Positions 16,115 to 26,336 are shown, numbered from the stretch's first letter. The stretch is DNA of 64,000 nt from Actinomycetota bacterium (GCA_005883215.1 VAYS01000014.1:21597-85596); one strand, 5' to 3'. The notes: generated by a model not told the origin, from the sequence alone. Numbers and translations: made by a program.

Positions 16115-16507
16115 GTGATACGTCCAATCTCACGCCTGGCCGCTGGCGCCGCGGTGTCGGTGGCCATGCTTGTGGGTGTGCCGGGCACCGCGCTGGCCGG
16201 CGGACCGTCGATGACCATGCAGGTCCAGAGCCAGGCCCAGCTGCTTCCCGACGGGTCGGCCGTGCTGACGGTCGACTACTCGTGTATGCCCGACGTCGCC
16301 GGGCCTGGCGGGGTCATCATCGGGGAGCTGGAACAGACGGGAGCGGTAGGCGGCTCCTTTTCCGGGGCTATCTGCGATGACCAGAAGCACCAGGTGACGC
16401 TCGATCAGGCGCCGGGGCCCTTTACACGCGGCCCGGCCGCGGCGTTTGTCTCTGTGCAGAACTCCAACGGCGAAGCAACCGCGCAGACCGAGGTCCTAGT
16501 CCAGTAG
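16115..16507 (+). CDS. small secreted protein, unknown function
   Basis: A 130-aa exported protein. The GTG at 16115 is preceded by a strong SD (AAGGAGGG at 16097-16104), so the long in-frame extension upstream is rejected. Signal peptide residues 1-31, cleavage near ALAGG. The mature part alternates beta-type segments (MTMQVQSQAQLLPDGSAVL, VDYSCMPDV, VTLDQAPGPF) with two Cys that may form a disulfide, and looks like a small beta-sandwich. Function unknown. Two hairpins follow. Confidence 0.75.
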   Translation: MIRPISRLAAGAAVSVAMLVGVPGTALAGGPSMTMQVQSQAQLLPDGSAVLTVDYSCMPDVAGPGGVIIGELEQTGAVGGSFSGAICDDQKHQVTLDQAPGPFTRGPAAAFVSVQNSNGEATAQTEVLVQ

Positions 16508-16519
16508 GAATCTGGCCGG

Positions 16520-16543
16520 GAACCCCGAGCTGCACCGGGGTTC
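16520..16543 (+). terminator. hairpin after the secreted protein gene
   Basis: GAACCCCG (16520-16527) pairs with CGGGGTTC (16536-16543), 8-bp stem and 8-nt loop, 12 nt after the stop codon. Confidence 0.6.
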
Positions 16544-16571
16544 GGGTGCTCGGTAGATGAGGTTGCGCAAA

Positions 16572-16603
16572 GGCGGCCCCCGTCAGGCTAGACGGGGGCC
16601 GCC
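16572..16603. terminator. strong 13-bp hairpin, probable bidirectional terminator
   Basis: GGCGGCCCCCGTC (16572-16584) and GACGGGGGCCGCC (16591-16603) form a perfect 13-bp stem with a 6-nt loop. It lies between the plus-strand secreted protein gene and the minus-strand hydrolase gene, which both end here. Confidence 0.75.
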
Positions 16604-16723
16604 TCCTCGTGGAGGCAGATTCAGGCGCCCGACCCGGTGGCGCTCAACTCCGGGGCCGGTCGCGCAGGAACTGATCGCCGACGGCGATCGCGTCCTCGAT
16701 CGGTCTCCGGTAGTCGGGCCCGC

Positions 16724-18997
16724 TCAGGGTGCTCCGTTCCAGCCGCGCGAGTAGCACGGCAGGCCGTTGCACACGTCGTTGACGACCCCATTGGGCTGGG
16801 CGAAGTCCGACTTCTGCTGGCGGGCGGCGACGGTGTTGCGGGGCTCCTCGTGGGGGTCGTTGCCGCCCCATTGCGAGGGATCGACGCCCGCGGGACAGCC
16901 CGCGATCGGCGGTGTGTTGGGAAACGGGGGCGGCCCGTTGCCGGCGCTGCAACCGTTGCGGATCGGCCCGCTGTCCCACACCACGATCGCCGAGCCCGGC
17001 CAGGGGTAGGAGGGGATCGCCGGGATGGCCCCGAAGAATGTGGACCCGCCCACCCCCAGCGGATCGCGGAAGGTGTCGATGGCGGGCGTGTGCAGGTCGG
17101 CGCCGATCGTGCGCGCCTCCACGGCGGCCGCCCAGTCGCTCACCTGGTGATCGCCGAAGGCGACGTGCATGAGCACAGTGTGCGCCGGCGTGTCGGGGAG
17201 CGGGTTGGTGGTCATGTGCTCGGCGTAGCCGTCGGCCTCGCCTCGATCCCAGAGCATCTGCAGCAGCCCGAACAGGACCTGGCGGTCGGCCTCGGTGGGA
17301 TAGGCGTGGTAGATCAGCCACGCGTAGGAGGGAATGCCGGTGTTGGTCGGGGGACCCTCATCGGGGCTGCCCCGGCCAAAGTCGGTGGAGCGCTGTAGCA
17401 GGGTCGAGTAGTTCATGCCCGGCACCCCGAGCGTCGCCCGGTCGCCGTCCACCATCAAGGCCGCGGCCGCCCCGCCCAGGATGCCCCCCTGACTGTTGCC
17501 GTCGTAGTACAGGCGGCTGGTATCGATGACCGGCTGGCCGTTCCACTGGAAGGCCGGGTCCGAGGCGAAGCCCTGGGGGTGCACCATCAGTCGCCCTAGG
17601 TAGAGCTCGGCGAGCAGGCCCTCCTGCAGGCGATCGATCATCGTGTTGAAGCGAGACAGGTCGGCGATCACCGTGGCGACGTTGGGAATGTCGCAGTCGG
17701 GGGTCTCGGGCAGAAGGCCCTTCTGGGCCTCGGCGAGGAGCTGAGTGGGGTCAGGGGCGGGGGTGTCCGCGGCGCAGGCCATCCCGATCTCCTCGGTGGC
17801 GCAGAAGACGAAGTCGTGCTCGTTGGCCATCGCCTTGAGCTGACCCTGATTGACCTCGCCCCGGCTCCCGAACAGGCCGTGTCCGTACAGCGACGGACGC
17901 GCCGGCGCCTGGGTCGCCGCCCAGGGGATGTTGCAGGTGAACTTCCCTTCGTAGGTGTTGCCCGGCAGCTGCCCGGGCAGCTGTGACCCGGGTGGGTAGT
18001 AGAAGCCGCCGCCCGGCTGACACCCGGGGGTGAGCAGGTAGCAGGGCACGTAGAAGCGGCCCTGGACCTGGCGGGCGAGCGGGCCGCTGCCCGGGGCGTA
18101 GTTCTGCACGCTGGTGACCACGAATCGCGGTGGGCGTGATTCGGTCGGGACCCGCATGGTGGCGAGTTGATCTGGACGCTCGCCGAGCTGGCCGAAGGCG
18201 TCGCTGCGGATTTGGAGCATGCGCTGGGAGAGCGACTGCTCGCTGGCGACGGTGAAGTCCCAGGCCAGGTAGAGACTCGAGCGGTCGATCCCGACCTGGG
18301 CCAGGGTCCTGAAGATCGACTCCATGTGCGCCGCCCGGCCCGACGTTCCGCCCTCATAGGGGGCCGCGCCTTTGCCCTTGGAGGGGCGGTCGCGATAGGA
18401 GGCAAACGCCGCGGGCGCCGGGATCGAGCTGCCGTTGGAGTCCTTTAGGTCGCGCAGGGCGACGATGTAGCGGTGGCCCTCGGCCAGGTTGGCCGCCGGC
18501 CGGATGATCAGGTTGCGGACCGAGTCGCTGGAGGCGTTGCTGTCGAGCTCGGTCCAGATCAGCTGGCGCTGGAGCGTGTCCGCGTCGAGCACCACGATCG
18601 GGGCGTTGGCGTCATAGCTCGCCTGGAGATTGCTGATCGGCACCCCGCCGGTGTTGTTGAGTGCCCGCGGGTTGTCGAGCCCCGGGATGTGGAGGGTGAT
18701 CAGCGAGCCGGGGGAGAAGCCGTCGTTTCGGTTCCACTCGGTGGGGTCGATCGGCTTGCCGGCGGCGTTGTGGGGCATGGCCAGCAGGTCGAAGTCGACC
18801 CGCCGCCCGGTGTCGGTCTGGCGGTCGCGGACGGTGAAGAAGTCGTTGGGAAACGGCTGCAGGCAGACCGACGGATCGAAGTCGTCGCACCGGGGTGGTA
18901 TCTGCGCCGAAGCGGGTGACGCCAGCGCGAGCAGCGCGAAGGACGCGAGCGCCGCCAGCGCTCCCGAGAGCGCAATTCGAGGCCGGACGCGCGTCAC
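16724..18997 (-). CDS. large secreted alpha/beta-hydrolase-like protein
   Basis: A 757-aa exported protein, intact homolog of the broken gene at 5110-7617. Signal peptide residues 1-31 (ends ALASPASA). The mature part starts CLQPFPNDFFTVRD...TGRR, resembling the N-terminal domain of bacterial extracellular lipases. YGHGLFGSRGE (possible oxyanion region) occurs in the middle, YYDGNSQGGILGG looks like the nucleophile elbow, and HVAFGDHQV holds candidate acid/His residues. Ester hydrolysis outside the cell is inferred. GTG start overlaps the STAS stop by 4 nt, so an exported enzyme is translationally coupled to a signalling protein. Confidence 0.8.
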   Translation of the reverse strand: MTRVRPRIALSGALAALASFALLALASPASAQIPPRCDDFDPSVCLQPFPNDFFTVRDRQTDTGRRVDFDLLAMPHNAAGKPIDPTEWNRNDGFSPGSLITLHIPGLDNPRALNNTGGVPISNLQASYDANAPIVVLDADTLQRQLIWTELDSNASSDSVRNLIIRPAANLAEGHRYIVALRDLKDSNGSSIPAPAAFASYRDRPSKGKGAAPYEGGTSGRAAHMESIFRTLAQVGIDRSSLYLAWDFTVASEQSLSQRMLQIRSDAFGQLGERPDQLATMRVPTESRPPRFVVTSVQNYAPGSGPLARQVQGRFYVPCYLLTPGCQPGGGFYYPPGSQLPGQLPGNTYEGKFTCNIPWAATQAPARPSLYGHGLFGSRGEVNQGQLKAMANEHDFVFCATEEIGMACAADTPAPDPTQLLAEAQKGLLPETPDCDIPNVATVIADLSRFNTMIDRLQEGLLAELYLGRLMVHPQGFASDPAFQWNGQPVIDTSRLYYDGNSQGGILGGAAAALMVDGDRATLGVPGMNYSTLLQRSTDFGRGSPDEGPPTNTGIPSYAWLIYHAYPTEADRQVLFGLLQMLWDRGEADGYAEHMTTNPLPDTPAHTVLMHVAFGDHQVSDWAAAVEARTIGADLHTPAIDTFRDPLGVGGSTFFGAIPAIPSYPWPGSAIVVWDSGPIRNGCSAGNGPPPFPNTPPIAGCPAGVDPSQWGGNDPHEEPRNTVAARQQKSDFAQPNGVVNDVCNGLPCYSRGWNGAP

Positions 18998-19398
18998 CCG
19001 AGCTCGCCCTCCTCGACGGCGGCGCGGATCGCCGCCGCTGCTTCGGGGGCGCTCGACCACAGCGGCTCGCGGGGGCTGGGAAAGCCCGTGAGCTCGAGCA
19101 CCCGGCGGGTCGGCGATCCGTCGGGGCTGACCACCGAAAGCCGCTGGCGTCGCCGGTGGACGCGGTTGCGCAGGCGATACAGGAGCTGCACGGTGGAGCT
19201 GTCGATGTAGCGGGCCTGGGAGAGGTCAAGCAGGACGCCGAGCATGTGGTTGGGGATCTTGAGCACCGCGCGCTCGAGGTCCTCCAGGTTGGAGAGGTCT
19301 ATCTCGCCGGCCACCTTGACCGTGCGCACGCCGTCTTTGTCGCTGACGCGTATCCGGGCCAGCGGAAGCGCCGAGCGCCCGTTGTCGGCGGCCGTCAT
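18994..19398 (-). CDS. STAS-domain anti-sigma factor antagonist
   Basis: A 134-aa SpoIIAA/RsbV-type protein. VKVAGEIDLSNLEDLERAV begins the STAS fold, and YIDSSTVQLLYRL contains the Ser that is phosphorylated by the kinase partner and dephosphorylated by a PP2C phosphatase. In the partner-switch scheme, the dephosphorylated form binds the anti-sigma factor and frees a sigma factor. The ATG overlaps the stop of the upstream phosphatase/kinase gene by 4 nt and its own stop overlaps the hydrolase start by 4 nt. The cognate sigma factor is not in the window. Confidence 0.93.
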   Translation of the reverse strand: MTAADNGRSALPLARIRVSDKDGVRTVKVAGEIDLSNLEDLERAVLKIPNHMLGVLLDLSQARYIDSSTVQLLYRLRNRVHRRRQRLSVVSPDGSPTRRVLELTGFPSPREPLWSSAPEAAAAIRAAVEEGELG

Positions 19399-21548
19399 CG
19401 GGACCCGCCGCCGCCGACCGGGCCGCGGGAGAGCCGGCGAAAGATCCGTACCGTCGTCCCTCCCTTGCCGCGGTCGACCTCGAGCCGGTCGTTTAGCTGC
19501 TCGATCAGCTTCAGACCCCGGCCCCGCGTGCGTCCCCGCGGCGCGCGCCAGGCGCCGTGGTCGCGCACGGTCACCAGGACGCCGTCCTCGTGCCTGCGGG
19601 CTTCGATCTCCACCTCGTTCTCCTCGGGTCCGTAGGCGTGCTCGACCGCGTTGGCCGTTGCCTCGCTGACCGCGAGGGCGAGCGCGTAGACGTCGTCGCC
19701 GCTGGCCCCGATCCCCTCCAGGTACCGGCCCAGGGCGTGACGGGCTGTCGGTACGGCGCTGGGCTCGGCGGGCAACACCAACGCCAGCGGCTGGTCGGTG
19801 CGGGGCACGGACCGCACCGCGAGCAGCGCGACGTCGTCGTGGCAGGCCTCGTCGTCGTGGATCGTCTCGAGGACGTGGGCAGCCAGGCGCTCCAGCTCCG
19901 CGGGTGCCGCGAGTACCGCCCGGCGCAAGCGCTCGAGGCCTATGTCGATCGTCTGGCCGCGGCGCTCCACGAGCCCATCGGTGAAGAACAGCACGGTGGC
20001 GCCGGGATCCAGCCGACACTCGGACTCGGGGTAGCGCTGGCGGTCTTGAACGCCGAGCGGCGGGTTCCGGGGGGGATCGAGATAGCGAGCCTCGCCCGGC
20101 TCGGCCATCACCAGCGGGGGCGGATGACCGGCGCTGGTCACGCGGGCGCTGCCGGTCTCGGGGTCGAGGATCATCAGCGACAACGTCGCCACCATCACCT
20201 CGCCGTGGGAGAGCGTCACCAGGCGGTTGAGTTGCTCCATGGTGTGCCCCGGCCCGTGTCCCTCGACCAGATAGGCGCGCAGGGCGTTGCGCAGCTCGCC
20301 CATGACCGCCGCGGCTCGCAGTCCGTGGCCCACCACGTCGCCGATCGCCAGGCCCACCTGACCGTCGGCGAGCAGGACCGCGTCATACCAATCGCCGCCC
20401 ACCTGGGCCGCCGTCCCACTGGGCAGATAGCGCGCGGTGAGCTCGAGCTGCGGGACGCGCGGCAGTCGATCGGGGAGCAGGCTGCGCTGGAGCATCTCCA
20501 CCAGACCCCGCTCGTGCTCATAAGAGCGCGCGTGGTCGATCGCGATCGCGGCTCGCTCGGCGCTCAGGCCCATCAACACGGTGTCTTCGGGCGAGAAGTG
20601 GCCGGGGCGGCAGGACCCCAGGTAAAGGACGCCGACTACCTCGCCCCGCGAGAGCAGGGGAGACGCCAGCACCGAGCGCACTCCGGTGGCGGCCAGCGAC
20701 TCGTGCAGCTGTGCGTCGGGGCCCACCTCGGCCAGGGCCTGGGCGTCGCCGGCCTGGGCAAGCGACCCCAGGAAGCCGCCTTGCTCGGGTGTGACCGTGG
20801 TCTCGCCCGCCTGGCGCTCGAGGCCGTGTACGGCGCGCAGGATCAGATCGCCCGAGTCGCGATCGGCGAGCAGCAGGCCCGCGGTATCAGCCTCGAACAG
20901 GGCCGACGTACGCCCCAGCAGCTCGGGGAGCAGGTCCTCCATCTCCAGATGGGCAAGCGCCGCATCGGAGACCGACTGAAGCCTGCGCACGGCGCTGGCC
21001 ACCGCTTCGGCCTCGGCCCGGGCGTGGGCCTCGCGGATGCGTTCGGCGCGCTCGTGATGGAGCCGGACGAATACCGACACCTTCGAGCGCAGCACCCCCG
21101 GCTCAAACGGCTTGACCACATAGTCGACCGCCCCGGACTGATAGCCCCGAAACGCCTGATCGACGTCGGCCTCCTGGCCGGTGAGGAAGATGATCGGGGT
21201 GTGGCGAGTGCGCTGGCGGGCGCTGATGTAGCGCGCGGTCTCCAGGCCGTCCATGCCGGGCATGCGGACGTCGAGCAGGATCACCGCGAATTCCTCGCGC
21301 AGCAGCAGCCTGAGCGCCTCTTCTCCCGAGGTCGCCCGCACCAGACGCTGGCCCAGCGGCTCGAGCACCGCCTCCAGGGCGAGGAGGTTCTCCGGGTTGT
21401 CGTCGACGAGTAGGACGTTGACCGCCGATGTCTCGGTCAGGGGGGGCGGCGGCCCGGTGGGCGGAACCAGGGCCAGCGGATGACCCCCCGGACGGGCGGT
21501 CCCGTTGGCGGAGGCAACCGGCGGGTGCTGATCGGTGGTTTCGGTCAT
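19395..21548 (-). CDS. REC-GAF-PP2C phosphatase-HATPase (RsbU/RsbW-like fusion)
   Basis: A 717-aa signalling protein. Domains in order: receiver at about 42-165 (VLLVDDNPEN, phospho-Asp in LLDVRMPGMDG, Lys in VVKPFEP), a helical linker, GAF at about 195-345, SpoIIE/PP2C phosphatase at about 365-575 (GGDWYDA, GDVVGHG, FFTDGLVERR, HDDVALLAVR metal residues present), and a C-terminal GHKL ATPase at about 585-700 (SEATANAVEHAY, VRDHGAWR, RGRGLKLIEQL). It can thus both phosphorylate and dephosphorylate a STAS partner, encoded next. The upstream hybrid kinase is the likely phosphodonor for its receiver. Confidence 0.93.
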   Translation of the reverse strand: MTETTDQHPPVASANGTARPGGHPLALVPPTGPPPPLTETSAVNVLLVDDNPENLLALEAVLEPLGQRLVRATSGEEALRLLLREEFAVILLDVRMPGMDGLETARYISARQRTRHTPIIFLTGQEADVDQAFRGYQSGAVDYVVKPFEPGVLRSKVSVFVRLHHERAERIREAHARAEAEAVASAVRRLQSVSDAALAHLEMEDLLPELLGRTSALFEADTAGLLLADRDSGDLILRAVHGLERQAGETTVTPEQGGFLGSLAQAGDAQALAEVGPDAQLHESLAATGVRSVLASPLLSRGEVVGVLYLGSCRPGHFSPEDTVLMGLSAERAAIAIDHARSYEHERGLVEMLQRSLLPDRLPRVPQLELTARYLPSGTAAQVGGDWYDAVLLADGQVGLAIGDVVGHGLRAAAVMGELRNALRAYLVEGHGPGHTMEQLNRLVTLSHGEVMVATLSLMILDPETGSARVTSAGHPPPLVMAEPGEARYLDPPRNPPLGVQDRQRYPESECRLDPGATVLFFTDGLVERRGQTIDIGLERLRRAVLAAPAELERLAAHVLETIHDDEACHDDVALLAVRSVPRTDQPLALVLPAEPSAVPTARHALGRYLEGIGASGDDVYALALAVSEATANAVEHAYGPEENEVEIEARRHEDGVLVTVRDHGAWRAPRGRTRGRGLKLIEQLNDRLEVDRGKGGTTVRIFRRLSRGPVGGGGSR

Positions 21549-21594
21549 GGCGCTAGCTCGACGGGCTGCAAGCAGGGCCCCGGCCCTCGCTGGG

Positions 21595-24500
21595 TCACTC
21601 GCGCAGCCAGGCCCGGATCAGCGACATCAGCTTGTCCGGCTCGACCGGCTTGGTGATGTAGTCCGAGGCGCCGGCGCTCAGGCTCTTCTCCCGATCGCCC
21701 TGCATCGCCTTGGCCGTCACGGCGATTATCGGGAGCTTGGCGAAATCGGGCATCTCCCGGATGGCCGCCATCGTCTGATAGCCGTCCATGCCCGGCATCA
21801 TGATGTCCATCAGGACGAGGTCGACATCCTGCTGGCGCTCCAGGACGCCCAGCGCCTCCTGACCGGTCTCGCTGAACAGGACCTCCATGCCCGCGTCCTC
21901 GAGCAAGCTCGCCAAGGCGAACAGGTTGCGCACGTCGTCGTCGACGAGTAGGACCTTGCGGCCGCCGAGCGAGCCGTCATCGGCTGCGGTGCGGGGCGAG
22001 GACCACTCCGTCGCCGGGCGCACCGGCTGGCGGTGCAGGGCGACGGCGGTCTCGGCCGCGATCTGCTCGGGGTTGGCGACCACCCGGGTCCGCAGCCGCG
22101 TGTCGTAGGCGCGCAGCCGCGCCCGGTCGCGATCGGTCAACGGCCGGTCGGGACAGAGCAGGATCGGACCCGCCGCCAGACCGGACTCGTCGAGGCGGTC
22201 CAGCAGCCGGAACATCGCCGCCTTGGAGACGCCGGCGCCCAGCACCAGGCAGTCGAGCGCCTCGTCGCCGAGCGCTCCGGCCGCTTCCTCCTCCGAGGCG
22301 GCGGTGGCCAGCGCCACCCCCTTGTCTCGGCCGATCAGGCCGGTCACGGCTCGGGCCCCCGACTGGCCCCGTTCCACTATCAGCACGCGCTTGGCCGTGC
22401 GCTGGAGCATCCCCAGCGCCGCCCCCGTCGCCGCCCGCAACGGCGAAGTCTCGGCGGCGAGGGCACCACCACCGGCGCCGCCGTTTGCGTCCGCGTCCAG
22501 GGCGCGAGCCGGCTCCGCCGACAGCGCCGCCGCGATCACCTGGGCGCGCTCGGCGGGCGCGATCGTCCCGTCGGCGGGCCCCCCGGTGCCGTCGCCCAAG
22601 GGGCGAGAGCGCGGGAACGCGATCGGCAGCACCAAGGTAAAGCTCGAGCCCACGCCGACGATGGACTCCACTATCAATTCGCCGCCCAGCGCCCGCGCGA
22701 GCTCGCGACTGATGGACAGGCCCAGGCCCGTGCCTCCGTACTTGCGCGAGGTCGTCCCGTCGGCCTGTTGGAAGGCCTCGAAGATGAACTGCAGCTTGTC
22801 TTCGGCGATCCCCGGCCCGGTATCGGAGACGCTGAACAGTAGCCGCTCGTCGGAGGCGCGAGCGATGGTCAGCGTGACCCCGCCGACCTCGGTGAACTTA
22901 AACGCGTTGGAGAGCAGGTTGCGCAGCACCTGCTCCAGGCGTTGCTGGTCGGTGAGGACGCTCTCGGGCAGGTCCGGCGCGGCGACCACCTCGAGGCTCA
23001 GGCCCTGGTCCGCCGCCACCGGCTGGAACGTACGCTTGACGTAGTCGGTCACCGCGTCGAGGGCGACCAAGTCGGGCAGGATCTCCATCTTGCCCGCCTC
23101 GATCTTGCTCAGATCGAGGATGTCGGAGATCAACTCGAGCAGGTCGGTCCCGGCTCGGTGGATGGTACGGGCGAACTCCAGCTGTTTGTCCGAGAGGTTT
23201 CGCTCGTCGTTTTCGGCCAGCAGCTTGGACAGGATCAGCAGGCTGTTGAGCGGTGTCCGCAGCTCGTGGCTCATGTTGGCCAGGAACTCGGACTTGTACT
23301 TCGAGGACAACGCCAGCTGGGCGGCCTTCTCCTCCAGCCCCCGACGGGCCAACTCGATCTCGCGGTTCTTGGTCTCGATGTCGCGGTTGCGCTGCTCGAG
23401 CTCGGCGTTTGAGCGCGTGAGCTCGTCCTGGCGCTGCTGGAGCTCCTCGGACTGGTTCTGCAGCTCCTGGGTGAGCGACTGGGACTGCTGCAAGAGCTCC
23501 TCGGTGCGCATGTTGGCGATGATCGTGTTGAGCACGACGCCGAGCGTCTCCATCAGCTGCTCGAGGAAGGTGAGGTGGCTGTCGCTGTAGGCCTCGAGCG
23601 AGGCCAGCTCGATGACGCCGAGCAGCTGCTCCTCGAACAGGATCGGCATCACGATGATGTTGGCCGGCGCGACGTCGGCCAAGCCACTGGTGATGCGCAA
23701 CGATTCCTGGGGGGCGCCGGTGATGAGGATTGGCTTCTTCTCGACGGCGGCTTGGCCCACCAGGCCCTCCCCCAACGCCCAGCGGGTGGGGATCTCCCCG
23801 CGGGTGCGGTAGCCGTAGCTGGCGATCAGGCGCAGCTCGGTCTCGGCGTCCTCGCCGTCCGGGGTCTCGGCCAGGAAGAAGGCGCCGAGCTGACCCTGCA
23901 CGGTCGGCGTCAGCTCGGACATGATCAGCCGGGAGACCGTGCGCAGCTCGCGCTGACCCTGCATCAGGCCCGAGATGCGCGCCAGGTTGGTCTTCAGCCA
24001 GTCCTGCTCCTCGTTGCGCTGGGTGGTGTAGCGCAGGTTGGCGATCATCTGGTTGATGTTGTCCTTGAGCTCGGCCACCTCGCCCTGGGCCTCGACGGCG
24101 ATCGACCGGGTCAGGTCACCCTGGGTCACCGCGGTGGATACCTCGGCGATGGCGCGCACCTGGGTGGTCAGGTTCCCCGCCAGCTGGTTTACGTTCTCGG
24201 TCAGCCCGCGCCAGGTGCCCGAGACGCCCTCCACCTCGGCCTGGCCGCCGAGCTTGCCCTCGGTGCCCACCTCGCGCGCCACGCGGGTGACCTCGTCGGC
24301 GAAGCTCGAGAGCTGGTCGACCATCGTGTTGATGGTGTCCTTGAGTTCGAGAATCTCGCCCTTGGCGTCGACGGTGATCTTCTGGGAGAGGTCGCCGTTG
24401 GCCACCGCGGTGGTCACCTGGGCGATGTTTCGCACCTGATCGGTCAGGTTGGAGGCCATCAGGTTTACGTTCTCGGTCAGCCCGCGCCAGGTCCCCGAGA

Positions 24501-25353
24501 CGCCCGCGACCTCGGCCTGGCCGCCGAGCTTGCCCTCGGTGCCCACCTCGCGCGCCACCCGGGTGACCTCGGCGGCGAACGACCGCAGCTGCTCGACCAT
24601 CGTGTTGATGGTGTCCTTGAGCTCGAGGATCTCGCCCTTGGCGTCGACCGTGATCTGCTCGGAGAGGTCGCCCTGGGCCACCGCGGTGGCGACCTGGGCG
24701 ATGTTTCGCACCTGGTCGGTGAGGTTGTTGGCCATGAAGTTGACCGAGTCGGTGAGGTCCTCCCAGGTGCCCGAGACGCCCTCGACCTCGGCCTGGCCGC
24801 CGAGCTTGCCCTCGGTGCCCACCTCGCGGGCCACGCGGGTGACCTCGTCGGCGAAGCTCGAGAGCTGGTCGACCATCGTGTTGACGGTGGTGCCGATGCG
24901 CAGGAACTCGCCTTTGACCGGCTGTCCTTCGATCTTCATCGCCATCTTCTGGGACAGGTCGCCCTCGGCCACCGCGCCGATCACCCGGGCGACCTCGGTG
25001 GTCGGGCGCACCAGGTCATCGATCAGGCTGTTGACCGCCTCCAGCGCCGTCTGCCACTCCCCCGACGCGCCCGGCAGCGAGGCACGGACGGTCATGCGCC
25101 CCTCGCGTCCGATGATGCGCCCGACGCGCACCAGCTCGTTCGCCATCCGGTGGTTGGTGGCCACCAGCTCGTTGAAATCGGCGGCGATCTCGCCCAGCAC
25201 GCCCTTGCGGCGGGCGTTCAGGCGGGCCGAGAAGTCACCCGCGCGCGCGGCCCGGACCGCGGCGCGCAGCTCCCCCAGGGCCTGCTCGTCGACCGCGGTG
25301 GACCCGTTGGCCCGCGCAGACGTCGCGCTTCCCGGCTTGGCTGTGGCTGCCAC
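21595..25353 (-). CDS. soluble HAMP-array hybrid histidine kinase
   Basis: A 1252-aa kinase with no transmembrane segment. Residues about 25-445 are a chain of HAMP units with a 92-residue period ([19 protein letters not shown] repeats at about 179, 271, 363), as in group III (Nik1-type) hybrid kinases. Then GAF (about 455-610), coiled coil (620-690), HisKA with SHELRTPLN (His at about 696), HATPase ([27 protein letters not shown]), a degenerate receiver-like stretch (about 1000-1110) without phospho-Asp, and a true C-terminal receiver ([12 protein letters not shown]). GTG at 25353 follows a strong SD (AAGGGGGAG). Likely senses osmotic or cytoplasmic state and feeds the next gene. Confidence 0.93.
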   Translation of the reverse strand: MAATAKPGSATSARANGSTAVDEQALGELRAAVRAARAGDFSARLNARRKGVLGEIAADFNELVATNHRMANELVRVGRIIGREGRMTVRASLPGASGEWQTALEAVNSLIDDLVRPTTEVARVIGAVAEGDLSQKMAMKIEGQPVKGEFLRIGTTVNTMVDQLSSFADEVTRVAREVGTEGKLGGQAEVEGVSGTWEDLTDSVNFMANNLTDQVRNIAQVATAVAQGDLSEQITVDAKGEILELKDTINTMVEQLRSFAAEVTRVAREVGTEGKLGGQAEVAGVSGTWRGLTENVNLMASNLTDQVRNIAQVTTAVANGDLSQKITVDAKGEILELKDTINTMVDQLSSFADEVTRVAREVGTEGKLGGQAEVEGVSGTWRGLTENVNQLAGNLTTQVRAIAEVSTAVTQGDLTRSIAVEAQGEVAELKDNINQMIANLRYTTQRNEEQDWLKTNLARISGLMQGQRELRTVSRLIMSELTPTVQGQLGAFFLAETPDGEDAETELRLIASYGYRTRGEIPTRWALGEGLVGQAAVEKKPILITGAPQESLRITSGLADVAPANIIVMPILFEEQLLGVIELASLEAYSDSHLTFLEQLMETLGVVLNTIIANMRTEELLQQSQSLTQELQNQSEELQQRQDELTRSNAELEQRNRDIETKNREIELARRGLEEKAAQLALSSKYKSEFLANMSHELRTPLNSLLILSKLLAENDERNLSDKQLEFARTIHRAGTDLLELISDILDLSKIEAGKMEILPDLVALDAVTDYVKRTFQPVAADQGLSLEVVAAPDLPESVLTDQQRLEQVLRNLLSNAFKFTEVGGVTLTIARASDERLLFSVSDTGPGIAEDKLQFIFEAFQQADGTTSRKYGGTGLGLSISRELARALGGELIVESIVGVGSSFTLVLPIAFPRSRPLGDGTGGPADGTIAPAERAQVIAAALSAEPARALDADANGGAGGGALAAETSPLRAATGAALGMLQRTAKRVLIVERGQSGARAVTGLIGRDKGVALATAASEEEAAGALGDEALDCLVLGAGVSKAAMFRLLDRLDESGLAAGPILLCPDRPLTDRDRARLRAYDTRLRTRVVANPEQIAAETAVALHRQPVRPATEWSSPRTAADDGSLGGRKVLLVDDDVRNLFALASLLEDAGMEVLFSETGQEALGVLERQQDVDLVLMDIMMPGMDGYQTMAAIREMPDFAKLPIIAVTAKAMQGDREKSLSAGASDYITKPVEPDKLMSLIRAWLRE
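24219..24960 (-). repeat. 276-bp tandem repeats encoding HAMP units
   Basis: Successive 276-bp units (starts near 24819, 24543 and 24267 on the minus strand) encode near-identical 92-aa HAMP segments. The DNA is also very similar between units, so gene conversion or recombination between them is likely. Edges are approximate. Confidence 0.85.
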
Positions 25354-25515
25354 GGCTCCCCCTTCAGCTGCCCGGTGTCTTACCCCTAGCTTTCCGCGGC
25401 GCGGTCGGTGGGCCACGCCCCCGCGGCTAGCCGAAGGCGGTTACCCGATGACTGCGTTTGGCAAACCCTAGCCCGGGCCGCCGGATCTCGAGCCGGTCCC
25501 GCCCACCCTTTGCCG

Positions 25516-26334
25516 CTAGCCCGGGCCCTCCAGGCGCTCGATCTCGGCGCGCCGGGCATCCGAGCCCTGGCCCGGGCCGAGCCCGATCCCCGGCGGAAGC
25601 TCGAGGTGCAGCTCGCTGGCGCGGTCGATGCCCACGTCTACGCCGGCGGGGCGACAGGCGAGCACGTGGCCTCCGCGCCGGCGCTCGGCGTCGACGAAGT
25701 GCAGGTGATAGCCCGGCACCTCCAGGCCCTGGGCGTAGGCTGCAAAGCGAAAGCCGACGATCGTCCCCCTCACCCCGCGCAGCTCGAAGACGTGCTGCTC
25801 GTCGGAGAGGACGGCGAGCGACCGGTAGGGAGGACGCTGCCGGGGCACCGAGCGAGCGCGCACCAGCTCAAAGGCGCCGTCGATGCGCACCGCGCAGCTG
25901 GGCGACCCCGGCGGCGCGTGGCGGTTAAGCGCGGCCAGGAACGCCTCGTGCTCGAGCGGCTCCTCGATCCTGAACGCAACCACCGGGGAGAAGAAGGTCA
26001 CCACCGCAAACGGGGTCTTGGCGGTGGGGGGGATCTCGGTGATCGCTCCGTCGGGGTCGGCGCGCAGAAAACGTCCGTCGAGGGCGATCATCTCCCCGTC
26101 GAGGCCGTCGAGGGTCCCCAGCCCCAGGTCGCCGTGCTGGGCCAGCTCGGCGAAGCTCAGGTCGCCCTCGAAGTCCCCGTCGAACAGGGCGTCCAAGGTC
26201 GAGGTCTGAAACACCACGTGGGGCTCGTGCTCGGCGTGGACGCCCGCCCGGCGAGCGGCCTGCACGTGCAGGCCGTGGATGAGCCGCTCGTCGACGAGGT
26301 CGCTGGCGGCGGGATTCGCGGCCGGCGCCGCCAT
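25516..26334 (-). CDS. alsD: alpha-acetolactate decarboxylase
   Basis: Converts acetolactate to acetoin with release of CO2. The 272-aa protein follows the AlsD/BudA pattern: VFQTSTLDALFDGDFEG, GDLGLGTLDGLDGEMIALDG, TPFAVVTFF, SCAVRIDGAF, RSVPRQRPPY, GTIVGFRFAAYAQGLEVPGYHLHFV, and GGHVL, where HLH and the GGH His are the zinc ligands. The start is ATG; a basic/Ala-rich N-terminus of about 35 residues and a Pro/Gly-rich tail are extra. It starts 2 nt after the enoyl-CoA hydratase gene. No acetolactate synthase is nearby. Confidence 0.92.
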   Translation of the reverse strand: MAAPAANPAASDLVDERLIHGLHVQAARRAGVHAEHEPHVVFQTSTLDALFDGDFEGDLSFAELAQHGDLGLGTLDGLDGEMIALDGRFLRADPDGAITEIPPTAKTPFAVVTFFSPVVAFRIEEPLEHEAFLAALNRHAPPGSPSCAVRIDGAFELVRARSVPRQRPPYRSLAVLSDEQHVFELRGVRGTIVGFRFAAYAQGLEVPGYHLHFVDAERRRGGHVLACRPAGVDVGIDRASELHLELPPGIGLGPGQGSDARRAEIERLEGPG

Positions 26335-26336
26335 GT

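Noticed and set aside
24200..24960. Regular repeats as a CRISPR array
   Set aside because: Period is 276 bp, the repeats are coding and in frame (HAMP units), and there are no unique spacers.
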